Shown here: positions 56,632 through 64,000 of the stretch, piece after piece | Layout of the letters: every line of letters starts with the position of its first letter | Numbering within the stretch: the first letter of the stretch is position 1 | IMG/VR virus record: IMGVR_UViG_3300006853_000555 | Coordinates: 1-64,000 of that record | Reading direction: 5' to 3' (one strand) | Length of the DNA: 64,000 nucleotides | Source of the DNA: a virus | Translations under genes and position numbers: made by a program | The notes under the pieces: model-generated | The model's database searches: none | What the model was told of the DNA's origin: nothing | The model's input: only the letters and a program-made list of their open reading frames with translations

Positions 56632-58075
56632 CCTCCTAGAGCCGCCCGTCGTTCCGCAATTGCCACGCTGGCAGCTCGCCTGGCTACAATCCAAGAACAA
56701 CCCCTACATCTTCGTTACGGGCGTCCTGGGCGTGTTGCCATTCGGCGCCCCGAACCCGAAGAATGAGCCGCAGCTAGAGTTCTGGCAGCAAGAAGTATTG
56801 CGGGCTATTCCCAAGCATGATCGCCTTTCTATCCGCTCCGGCCACGGCGTGGGGAAGGGCGCATTTATCAGCTGGATCGTGCTCTGGGCGCTGTTGACCC
56901 ATGACGACGTTAAGATTCCGATTGCGGCGAACAGCCAGAATCAGTTGCGGGACAATAACTGGCCAGAAATTACCAAGTGGCATAAGCGCCTCCCCGAAGA
57001 GCTCCAAAAACAGGTGGAGATCCAAAAGGAACGCGTCTTTATCAAGGTCGCCGCGGAAGCCGCCTTCGCCGTCGCTCGCACTGCCTCTAAGAATAACCCG
57101 GAAGCGCTGCAAGGCCTGCGTGGTACGAATACCTTCTACATCATCGACGAAGCCTCAGGCATCGATGACATCGTGTTCGAAGTCGCCCAGGGGTCGCTCT
57201 CCTCGCCGGGTGCCAAGGCTATCCTCCTGGGCAACCCGACCCGCGCTTCTGGCTTCTTCTATGATACGCACCACAAGCTGCGCGGCCGGTGGAAGACCTT
57301 CGTCGTTAGCTCGGAAGACGTGCCGCGCGCCCGTGGTCACATCGACGATATTATCGCGGCTTACGGGAAGGGATCCAACAAATATCGTGTCCGCGTGTTG
57401 GGTGAATTCCCGACCGCCGACGACGAAACTGTTATCCCGCTCGAACTCATGGAAGCGGCGCGTTTCCGAGAGATTGCCGTTCCGGACGTCATCCCCGTTT
57501 GGGGGCTTGACGTGGCCCGTTACGGCGACGACAGCACTGCGCTGTGTAAGCGGAAGGGCAATAAGCTCTTAGAGCCGATTAAGGAGTGGCACCAGAAAGA
57601 CACAATGCAGGTGGCGGGCCTGATTATGGCCGAATACAATGCCACCCATCCGGATGAGCGCCCCATCGAGATTTTGGTCGACGTAATTGGCCTGGGCGCG
57701 GGCGTGGTTGATCGGCTAAATGAGCTGCGCCTGCCCGTGACAGGCATTAACGTCGGCGAAGTGCCCAGTGCAGACGACCTCTATATGAGGCTGCGCGATG
57801 AACTCTGGTTCAAAGGCCGGAAGTTCTTTATGGATCGTAATTGCATTTTCAATGACGAGGCCACCATCGCCGAGCTCTGCCAGCCGACCTATGACTTCCA
57901 CTCTAACGGCCGCATCGTGGTAGAGTCCAAGAAAGACATGAAAAAGCGCGGTGTCAAATCTCCGAACCGTGCCGACGCCTTTCTGTTAACCCTCGCCGCG
58001 GGCCTAGACCGGAAGGTTAAGCCCGGCCTGCACCGCTCTACTCGGCCAAAACGAGTATCAGGCTGGGCGGCATAA
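56624..58075 (+). CDS. Terminase large subunit
   Basis: 483 residues; TTG start 56624 behind GGAGGG. Walker A-like RSGHGVGKGAF at about 71-81, Walker B and catalytic acid FYIIDEASGI at about 170, then the nuclease domain with GLDVARYGDDSTALC at about 294 (first Asp), ILVDVIGLGAGVVDRL (second Asp) and a third acidic NRADAFLL near the end. It is the ATP-driven motor that packages DNA into the prohead and the nuclease that cuts it. Confidence 0.95.
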   Translation: MVDLLEPPVVPQLPRWQLAWLQSKNNPYIFVTGVLGVLPFGAPNPKNEPQLEFWQQEVLRAIPKHDRLSIRSGHGVGKGAFISWIVLWALLTHDDVKIPIAANSQNQLRDNNWPEITKWHKRLPEELQKQVEIQKERVFIKVAAEAAFAVARTASKNNPEALQGLRGTNTFYIIDEASGIDDIVFEVAQGSLSSPGAKAILLGNPTRASGFFYDTHHKLRGRWKTFVVSSEDVPRARGHIDDIIAAYGKGSNKYRVRVLGEFPTADDETVIPLELMEAARFREIAVPDVIPVWGLDVARYGDDSTALCKRKGNKLLEPIKEWHQKDTMQVAGLIMAEYNATHPDERPIEILVDVIGLGAGVVDRLNELRLPVTGINVGEVPSADDLYMRLRDELWFKGRKFFMDRNCIFNDEATIAELCQPTYDFHSNGRIVVESKKDMKKRGVKSPNRADAFLLTLAAGLDRKVKPGLHRSTRPKRVSGWAA

Positions 58076-58304
58076 GTAAAAGGGCTCGCCTCCAGGGAGA
58101 GAAAGCGAGCCCCAATATGCCCTAAAACATGAAAGCTGGAAGCCCACCGACGAAGAAGCGCTTCCGGTGACGATTTTACTTGACTTTTTACTGTATTACA
58201 ACCGTTGTTAGGTTGTGCAGCATAAATTTCTGCATGATTTCAAAGCAATAAATGGTAGGGTGCTAGCCATGCATGAAAGCTAGTACAGGAGCTTAAACCC
58301 AACC
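58076..58304 (+). promoter_or_regulatory. Noncoding gap after terminase with hairpins
   Basis: 229 bases without a gene. GGGCTCGC (58082-58089) pairs with GCGAGCCC (58105-58112) right after the terminase stop. GGAAGC/GCTTCC makes a second hairpin near 58139-58168. AT-rich TTTACTTGACTTTTTACTG (58179 on) looks promoter-like but no -10 at proper distance is clear. ACAACC/GGTTGT (58198-58216) is a third inverted repeat. A promoter for the virion genes that follow is likely here. Confidence 0.5.
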
Positions 58305-58907
58305 ATGCCTAGCGTCTACCGTAAGTACATCGGGGGTCAAGAACTGGAAGCCTTTAAGGCAGGCTTCGCAGAAGTTTTAGGTTATCCTGAACCCGCCGAG
58401 ATCATCCGTCTTTCGCTACGGACCATCAATAAGAACATCCGCGTTGCTGCGGTGGTCAAAGTTATTGATGCACCCATTGGCCGCGTCTTCGAAATTCCCT
58501 ATTCGCCGCCCGCGGGCCTGGTTGGCTGGGCGGGCCTCGGCGCTGAATTCGGTCGGGCCGTGCAGGGCTGGATGCGACCCGCAATTCAAGATCAGCTTCG
58601 CCATGACATAGCCGTGCGCGGCATCACGCATTGGAACTATCATGAATGGGAGGAGCTCGCCCAGGACATGATCGACGAATGGGAAGAGCTCAACCGGGCG
58701 CACCTCAGCGGCAAGCTTCACCCGCTTCCCAAGAGCGCGATCATCACGAAGCTCGGCGCGACTTTCCTGGCCATTGTGGAGCAAAAGGATCGCGAACTCG
58801 ATCAGGCCCTGCAAGAGCAGACTGCTCGTCACGAGCGCGTCCTGCAGGCCGCAGCCCAGAAGGCGACGAAGCCCAAGAAGGAGGGCGCTCCCCGTGGGGA
58901 TCATTGA
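58305..58907 (+). CDS. Hypothetical protein, 200 residues
   Basis: N-terminal alpha/beta region SVYRKYIGGQELEAFKAGF, then IIRLSLRTINKNIRVAAVVK; middle WNYHEWEELAQDMIDEWEEL; long C-terminal coiled coil ending in Lys-rich residues. No family recognised. First gene of the block before the virion proteins. Confidence 0.55.
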   Translation: MPSVYRKYIGGQELEAFKAGFAEVLGYPEPAEIIRLSLRTINKNIRVAAVVKVIDAPIGRVFEIPYSPPAGLVGWAGLGAEFGRAVQGWMRPAIQDQLRHDIAVRGITHWNYHEWEELAQDMIDEWEELNRAHLSGKLHPLPKSAIITKLGATFLAIVEQKDRELDQALQEQTARHERVLQAAAQKATKPKKEGAPRGDH

Positions 58908-59136
58908 TGTGCGCCTTACGCTCGTCGATGCGCTGCACCCCGTAGGCACCGTAAGCGACGTGCGTATGTACTACCGCGACAAGAAGCAGGTGGTGCGATT
59001 CAAGTTTACCGAGCCCAACATGGCGCCCCGCGACGAAGAGCTTGTGTTGCCTGGTAGCGCCGACCTCATCCCCGCGCTCAAAACAGCCGCTGAGATCATG
59101 GCGGCAAACATCCATGGGGATTTTGTAGCGTCATGA
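58894..59136 (+). CDS. Hypothetical protein, GTG start
   Basis: 80 residues. GTG 58894 is chosen because AAGGAGGG lies about eight bases upstream and the longer frame is a shadow. GIIDVRLTLVDALHPVGTVS, then YYRDKKQVVRFKFTE: small beta-rich protein. Overlaps the preceding gene by 14 bases. Function unknown. Confidence 0.6.
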   Translation: MGIIDVRLTLVDALHPVGTVSDVRMYYRDKKQVVRFKFTEPNMAPRDEELVLPGSADLIPALKTAAEIMAANIHGDFVAS

Positions 59137-59191
59137 TCTAACGCAATCATCCTGTGGGTGAAGCGAACAACCCCTTGAGAGGATAATAGAA

Positions 59192-59599
59192 ATGTCGACT
59201 GGCGGACCCGTTGTACGGGATATGACCTACCGCAACCGCATCCTGGAGATGGTGGGTATTGCTCAGGAAATCGACGCGATCACCCTGAGCTCGAATGCTG
59301 GCACGGCGAATCCCGACCGCCTGGCCATGCAGGTGACGACGGAAGCGTTGACCACGGCCGCGGCAGCGAGCCAAGCGCTGACCATCAACCACGGCCGCGC
59401 TGAAGCCGGTGATTACGTCCAAGTGACCTGGAATGGCGGCACGTCCGCGGCGGGCACCCCCGTTATTAAGGCCGTGGCCACAGCGGGCGTCATCACTGTA
59501 ACGCTGTACAACAAACATGCGTCCGCCGCCTTCGATGGCACGTTCATCCTGGCCATCGAGTTGCGCAAAAAGCTGACCACGATTACGCGCAACCAATAG
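59192..59599 (+). CDS. Virion-type small protein, 135 residues
   Basis: ATG 59192 behind GAGAGGA. DMTYRNRILEMVGIAQEIDA, then beta-rich segments (TAGVITVTLYNKHASAAFDG). Shape and composition fit a head or tail structural protein. No family recognised. Confidence 0.55.
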   Translation: MSTGGPVVRDMTYRNRILEMVGIAQEIDAITLSSNAGTANPDRLAMQVTTEALTTAAAASQALTINHGRAEAGDYVQVTWNGGTSAAGTPVIKAVATAGVITVTLYNKHASAAFDGTFILAIELRKKLTTITRNQ

Positions 59600-59659
59600 T
59601 CTCAGGGGCGTTTAAGAGCGGGGGCTGGCCATGAACGAAGATGTAACGGAGGATATGCT

Positions 59660-60754
59660 GTGAGTCTAATCGTTCCGAGCGGCCCCTGCTTCGCCCATTA
59701 TTCCGACAATTTCGGCCCGCCCTTCGCGGACGACGCTACGGGCTTCGGTGCGGGCATTACGGCGGGCGTGTCTTCCGCGGACGGAACGGCTGTTACAGTG
59801 ATGCCCGCGCTCGCCCATGACTGCGAGTATCTGTGGCTGGCCGTCTCGGGCTTGGGCACGTCCAATGCTGCCAATGCGGCGCTGATGGACCTGCTGATCG
59901 ATCCGGCCGGAGGCACGAACTGGTCGGAGCTGATCGCTGACCTCATCGTCGGATTCACCACGACGATTCTCTATAATGCCACTGGCGCAGCCATCCCGCT
60001 TTCCTACCACTTCCCGCTCTGGCTACCGGCCGGGGCCTCGCTCGGTGCGCGCATCCGTATGCAGAGTGGTTCGGCGCCCTCCTCCACGCGCGTGCTGGCC
60101 GCTGCGTTCGGCGGCAATAAGAACCCGGCTTCTTGGTGGTGCGGCCAGAAAGTCCAAAGCATCGCCACCTTCGATGCAGCGAATAGCCTCGGCCAACTCC
60201 ATACGCCGGGCGGCGCGATTACAGTTTCGGGCGCCGCGGATAACGGTAGCGGCTTAATCCGCCTTACCGTCGCCTCAACAACTGGCATGACGACCGGCGA
60301 CCGGCGCGCTGTAGCCGGTGTTACGGGCACCACCGAAGCGAACGGGGCCTGGACCATTACAGTGGTGGACGGCACTCATATCGACCTCCAAGGCTCGACT
60401 TTCGTTAATGCTTACGTGTCGGGCGGCACAGTTAGTGGGAATTTCTCCAGCTGGACGAACCTGGGCTCGCCAGCTGCAGCACGGTCCGGTGCAGCCCAGT
60501 GGGCGGTCGGTGGCGTAACCGGCGCTTCCGCAGCCAAGGTTACTTACGACTTCCAATTTGGCGCGGGCGGAACGAAAATCGGACCACGCGTCTATCGCGG
60601 CATGGCTTCGACGGAAGTCGGCGTCTCGCTCTATCAGGGGCCAATTTTCTGCGATATTCCGGCGGGCACGCAGCTCCAAATCCGGGGTGCTGCCAGCAGC
60701 GTCTTGAATGGTGCACAGACCAATTTGGATTGTGCTGCCTACCTCGTGCAATAG
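59660..60754 (+). CDS. Virion structural protein, 364 residues
   Basis: GTG 59660 behind GGAGG. Beta-rich throughout: FGAGITAGVSSADGTAVTVM, ECEYLWLAVSGLG-like strands, LPAGASLGARIRMQSGSAPS, and a middle insert with AITVSGAADNGSGLIRLTVA. Reads like a capsid-fibre or tail appendage protein. No family recognised; expressed with the other virion genes to its right. Confidence 0.6.
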   Translation: MSLIVPSGPCFAHYSDNFGPPFADDATGFGAGITAGVSSADGTAVTVMPALAHDCEYLWLAVSGLGTSNAANAALMDLLIDPAGGTNWSELIADLIVGFTTTILYNATGAAIPLSYHFPLWLPAGASLGARIRMQSGSAPSSTRVLAAAFGGNKNPASWWCGQKVQSIATFDAANSLGQLHTPGGAITVSGAADNGSGLIRLTVASTTGMTTGDRRAVAGVTGTTEANGAWTITVVDGTHIDLQGSTFVNAYVSGGTVSGNFSSWTNLGSPAAARSGAAQWAVGGVTGASAAKVTYDFQFGAGGTKIGPRVYRGMASTEVGVSLYQGPIFCDIPAGTQLQIRGAASSVLNGAQTNLDCAAYLVQ

Positions 60755-60767
60755 GAACGCAACGACC

Positions 60768-61118
60768 ATGGCCATCACCGTTGAAGCCTATACTGGCACC
60801 GAAACAATCGGAACAACCGAGCATTCGCTGACGACGGATACAGCTGGTCCTGACGTAGACGTTAATGCGGGGCTGTATCAGGCTTTTATTGACCTTAATG
60901 CCCTAGCCGCAGGCGACACATTCGTTTTCAAGGTGTACGAAAAAGTCCGCACTGGCGACACCCAGCGCGTCGTCTACGAGGCGACGTTTACAGGCGTACA
61001 GTCCCAGCCGATCTGGGTTTCGCCTTCCCTGATCCTGGGCGTGGGGTGGGATATGACCCTAGACAAAACAGCGGGCACGGACCGTGCCATTAACTGGCGA
61101 ATTTCAAAGGTTGCCTAA
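60768..61118 (+). CDS. Virion-type small protein, 116 residues
   Basis: ATG 60768 (MAITVEAYTGTETIGTTEHS); the longer upstream frame is a shadow. AFIDLNALAAGDTFVFKVYE and VVYEATFTGVQSQPIWVSPS give a small beta-sandwich pattern, as in virion appendage proteins. Stop and next start overlap (TAATG). Confidence 0.65.
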   Translation: MAITVEAYTGTETIGTTEHSLTTDTAGPDVDVNAGLYQAFIDLNALAAGDTFVFKVYEKVRTGDTQRVVYEATFTGVQSQPIWVSPSLILGVGWDMTLDKTAGTDRAINWRISKVA

Positions 61119-61720
61119 TGAGCTGGCTCTACTCACCGCTTCTGATCGGTGGAGCCTTGCTCCAAGCGGAGGCGGCTGAAGATGAAAGTGACGCGGCCTC
61201 ACCAATGATGGGACTCTATCAGATGATTATCTCGGTTTCGAATAGTTTTACACGTCCCGCGAACACAACCGCCTACACGGCGGGCGACCTTATCGCCAAT
61301 GACGTAGACGCGGCTGACGTTATCCCGCTCAAATTCACCACGTCCCGCCTAAGCTCTGGACGTGGTATTATCCGCCGCGCTCGGCTGTTTAAAGACAGCG
61401 AAACGGTGACGGCAGCCAGCTTCAACCTACACCTTTTCAGCCAATCTCCCGTCGTAACGAACGGCGATAACGGTGCCCTGGCAGTCGCTACCGCCCAACA
61501 CTTCCTGGGCACAATCGCCCTAGACCTAAGCACGGGCGCGTTCGTGACTGCGACGGACGTTATTAAAGCCGCCGCGGCCAGCCCAGAAATCAACTTCGAC
61601 CTGCAATCCGTCTCGGCCCGCGAACGACGCCTTTACGGCCTCCTAGAAGCCCTGGGCGCCTATGCCCCCGCTTCAGGTGAGACATTCGAAGTCACCCTAG
61701 AGATGGCGAGCGTCGAATAA
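61118..61720 (+). CDS. Virion structural protein, 200 residues
   Basis: ATG 61118 overlaps the previous stop. A short hydrophobic N-terminus is followed by a beta-rich body: AYTAGDLIANDVDAADVIPL, RIIRRARLFKDSE-like and FNLHLFSQSPVVTNGDNGAL, with a final GETFEVTLEMASVE. Pattern of a phage head or collar structural protein. No family recognised. Confidence 0.6.
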   Translation: MSWLYSPLLIGGALLQAEAAEDESDAASPMMGLYQMIISVSNSFTRPANTTAYTAGDLIANDVDAADVIPLKFTTSRLSSGRGIIRRARLFKDSETVTAASFNLHLFSQSPVVTNGDNGALAVATAQHFLGTIALDLSTGAFVTATDVIKAAAASPEINFDLQSVSARERRLYGLLEALGAYAPASGETFEVTLEMASVE

Positions 61721-61750
61721 AGGCGGCCTGCGGGAGTAGGGCACTAAGCA

Positions 61751-64000
61751 ATGGTCGACTACACAGTAGAACACTACGATGCAGGCCATCCCAAATTAAG
61801 GAATGGCGGCGTGCCCGGCATGCCCCATAGTGGGGAGGCAAGCATTGAAGAACGGCCCTCGGCGCCTTCTCAGCTTACCGAAGAGATGCTCTATCGGACC
61901 CTTAAAACCTGGTTCGACCTCGACGCACAATTCTCCAACAAATGGCGCCGCGCCGCGCGCGATGAGTTTGATTTCGTGGCCTGCCGTCAATGGGACCCGC
62001 AAGACGAGCGTGCCCTAACCGATCAGGGCCGCGTCCCGATTACCTTCAACCGTACACTCGCCATCATTAAATCCGTTGCCGGCATTGAAATCAATGGCCG
62101 ACATGAGATCGCCTTCCTGCCCCGCCAAGCCACCAATATGCAGCAAGCCGAGTTCAACGAGCTGCTGTCCGAGGGGTCGCGGTGGATGGGCGACGGGTGC
62201 GACGCCCAGGATGAGCAGTCCGACGCCTTCCAGGATACTTGCATCTGCGGTATGGGCTGGACGGAGATGCGCCTGGACTTCGAGCTCGACGCCGAAGGCA
62301 CCTACGTTGAAGAGCGCGTCGACCCGCTAGAGATGTTCTGGGACTACAACGCTCGCGCTAAGAACCTGATGGATGCGCGCCGCGTGTGGCGCGTGCGTAA
62401 GATGGCGCTAAGCGACGCCCGCGAGCTCTTCCCCGGCGTGCCCGACGTTGAGCTCGACGCCTCCTGGGCACGCGCCGCGGGCATTAATACCGAGCCGGTA
62501 AAGCCCGTCGAAGACCGGCGCCTCCGCGAAGAAAACTTGAAATTCGACTTCGATCCCAAAACCGAAGTGCACATCGTGCAGTGCCAGTGGTGGGAGCGGG
62601 AGGTCTATTGGCGCGTCGTGGATCCGGCCACCGGCAGCGCTCCGCAAGAATATTCGCCGCAAGAATATCAGCGCCTGGCTAAGCGCTACATGATGCTGGA
62701 TCGGCCGCTCATCGCCTTGGAATGCCGCCGCCGCGTCTATAAGCAAGCCTTCCTGGGCGCCTCCATTCTGAACAAAGTGCGCCCGGCGCCGGTCGCTGAC
62801 CGCTTCACCTTCCAGTGCATCACTGGCGAGCGCGACCGTAATGAGGGCACTTGGTTCGGCCTAACGCGGCTGATGAAAGATCCGCAGATGTGGGCCAATA
62901 AGTGGCTCAGCCAGTCGCTCCACATCTTGAACGCTACGGCGAAGGGCGGCATCCTAGCTGAAGAAGACGCCTTCCCCGACCAGCGCGAAGCCGAAGAGAC
63001 CTACGCCCAGCCCGACGCTATTACCTGGGTGCGCAAGGAAGCCATCCAGAAAGGCAAGATTATCCAGAAGCCGGGCGGCGGCATCGCCGCGCCCTATATG
63101 AATTTGCTGCAATTCGCCATTACCTCGATCCGCGACACAGTCGGCATCAACCTCGAGCTGCTGGGCATGCGCGACGCCACCCAGCCGGGCATCCTCGAAG
63201 CGCAGCGTAAACAGGCGGCAATGACGATCCTCGCGACGTTGTTCGACTCGCTGAGGCGCTACCGCAAGGGCGTAGGCCGAGTGCGGCTCTACATGATGCA
63301 GAATTACCTCAGCGACGGCCGGTGGATCCGCGTTACTGGGCCGGACGGCTTTAAGTTCGTACAACTGCTCCGGGATAAGACCCAGGGCGATTACGACATT
63401 ATCATCGACGACGCCCCGACTTCGCCCAACCAGAAAGAAAAGTCGTGGGGCGTGATCCAACTGATGCTGCCCGCCATTCGGGATATGTTGACGCCCGAGA
63501 TTGTACTGTTGTTGCTGGAATACTCGCCGCTGCCCGCCAAGCTGGTCGAATCGCTCAAGACCATGCTGAAGGATCCCGACCCACAGAAGCAGATGCAGCA
63601 ACAAATGGCTATGGCCGCCGCTAAGGCCGAGCTGGATAAGCTGATGGCCGTTGCGGAAAAAGACAAAGCCATCGCTCAGCGTGAGCAGTTCGGCTTAATC
63701 GTGGATAAAATGGGCCTTGGTAAAACCCAGGCCGATACTGAGGCAGTCCGCGCCAAGACGGTGCTGGACCTAGCCTCAGCGGGCGCGGAAGCTTCCCAGG
63801 CGATGCTGGACAAAGCCAAGGCCCGTTATATCACGACGGAAGGCAACAAGAACGAAGACCCGCTCGGCGGCTACGGCCTGGACGACTTCGCCGGGCTCGG
63901 CCTGCTGGGCGACGAAACGCCGACGCCAATGATCGGCGCACCGTCTTCCCGCATGAGCCTCGACGGGCCGCCCCAGTTGGGCGCGCTCCCGACGGAAGGC
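61751..64000 (+). CDS. Portal protein, P22 type, 3' end beyond window
   Basis: Open to the window edge, 750 residues visible from ATG 61751. Portal features: MLYRTLKTWFDLDAQFSNKW, then VPITFNRTLAIIKSVAGIEI, WGMGWTEMRLDF-like helix, DPLEMFWDYNARAKNLMDAR, GTWFGLTRLMKDPQMWANKW, IRDTVGINLELLGMRD and a long helical C-terminus (QKQMQQQMAMAAAKAELDK). This is the P22-type portal family: twelve subunits form the vertex through which the terminase pumps DNA and the tail attaches. It is not cut internally. Confidence 0.9.
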   Translation, partial: MVDYTVEHYDAGHPKLRNGGVPGMPHSGEASIEERPSAPSQLTEEMLYRTLKTWFDLDAQFSNKWRRAARDEFDFVACRQWDPQDERALTDQGRVPITFNRTLAIIKSVAGIEINGRHEIAFLPRQATNMQQAEFNELLSEGSRWMGDGCDAQDEQSDAFQDTCICGMGWTEMRLDFELDAEGTYVEERVDPLEMFWDYNARAKNLMDARRVWRVRKMALSDARELFPGVPDVELDASWARAAGINTEPVKPVEDRRLREENLKFDFDPKTEVHIVQCQWWEREVYWRVVDPATGSAPQEYSPQEYQRLAKRYMMLDRPLIALECRRRVYKQAFLGASILNKVRPAPVADRFTFQCITGERDRNEGTWFGLTRLMKDPQMWANKWLSQSLHILNATAKGGILAEEDAFPDQREAEETYAQPDAITWVRKEAIQKGKIIQKPGGGIAAPYMNLLQFAITSIRDTVGINLELLGMRDATQPGILEAQRKQAAMTILATLFDSLRRYRKGVGRVRLYMMQNYLSDGRWIRVTGPDGFKFVQLLRDKTQGDYDIIIDDAPTSPNQKEKSWGVIQLMLPAIRDMLTPEIVLLLLEYSPLPAKLVESLKTMLKDPDPQKQMQQQMAMAAAKAELDKLMAVAEKDKAIAQREQFGLIVDKMGLGKTQADTEAVRAKTVLDLASAGAEASQAMLDKAKARYITTEGNKNEDPLGGYGLDDFAGLGLLGDETPTPMIGAPSSRMSLDGPPQLGALPTEG

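Noticed and set aside
58179-58216. Sigma70 promoter TTGACT after the terminase gene
   Set aside because: No -10 hexamer at 16-18 bases; kept only as a possible regulatory gap.
1-64000. PurZ (succinyl-dGMP synthetase), integrase, CRISPR array, insertion sequences
   Set aside because: No matching motif, repeat-spacer pattern or terminal inverted repeats were seen anywhere in the window.

Overview
The window is phage DNA almost from end to end, with no recognisable host genes. It is GC-rich (about 60% by eye), densely packed with short start/stop overlaps, and holds a head-and-tail gene set that fits a short-tailed (podovirus-type) phage of a Gram-negative host: an N4-gp56-type capsid protein, an SU10-type head-tail adaptor, a P22-type DNA stabilisation protein and a P22-type portal. 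The Gram-negative host is inferred from two outer-membrane-type proteins at the left edge. The host genus cannot be read from the sequence. Both edges cut genes (an outer-membrane protein at the left, the portal gene at the right), so the genome continues outside; no helicase, primase, ligase, integrase or endolysin was recognised here.

Layout. (1) 1-3.5 kb: a partial outer-membrane beta-barrel, a YadA-like anchored protein, a periplasmic Arg-rich protein and a J-domain protein. (2) 3.6-20 kb, all on +: starts at a promoter near 3570 and carries a NUDIX hydrolase, then a cluster that I read as a thymidine hypermodification pathway: a glycosylase-fold amino acid:DNA transferase-like protein, a FAD oxidoreductase, a GS-like amidoligase, a P-loop 5-hydroxymethyl-dU DNA kinase-like protein, its helical partner and a thymidylate synthase-like enzyme. 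It runs directly into nucleotide-pool genes (HD phosphohydrolase, DUF3310, dCMP deaminase, MazG-like dATP/dGTP pyrophosphohydrolase), an exonuclease-positive family A DNA polymerase and a PD-(D/E)XK-like nuclease. (3) 20-23.5 kb: small genes and a DUF2303 protein. (4) 23.6-46.5 kb: capsid, adaptor, stabilisation protein, ejection-type proteins, a 2445-residue multi-domain polyvalent protein, a transglycosylase and tail fibres. (5) 46.5-53.2 kb, all on -: DUF932, an SPFH/band-7 membrane protein, a tRNA-like structured region, an ART-like protein, many small genes and a large membrane protein. (6) 53.5-64 kb on +: a degenerate NUDIX plus winged-helix protein, terminase small and large subunits, virion proteins and the portal.

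How it fits together. dCMP deaminase supplies dUMP; the thymidylate synthase-like enzyme makes dTMP or 5-hydroxymethyl-dUMP; after incorporation the DNA kinase would activate the hydroxymethyl group and the transferase would attach an amino acid, with the FAD enzyme and the amidoligase as tailoring steps. The HD and MazG-like enzymes would cleanse competing dNTPs. An inverted-repeat motif (ACTTCTGCG and its complement) sits between the -35 and -10 of two minus-strand promoters, and related half-sites are in two plus-strand promoters. This suggests one shared early regulator. The main findings are the hypermodification cluster with its amidoligase, the 2445-residue polyvalent protein, the outer-membrane genes, an in-frame TGA near 11242 and a possible frameshift at 22204.
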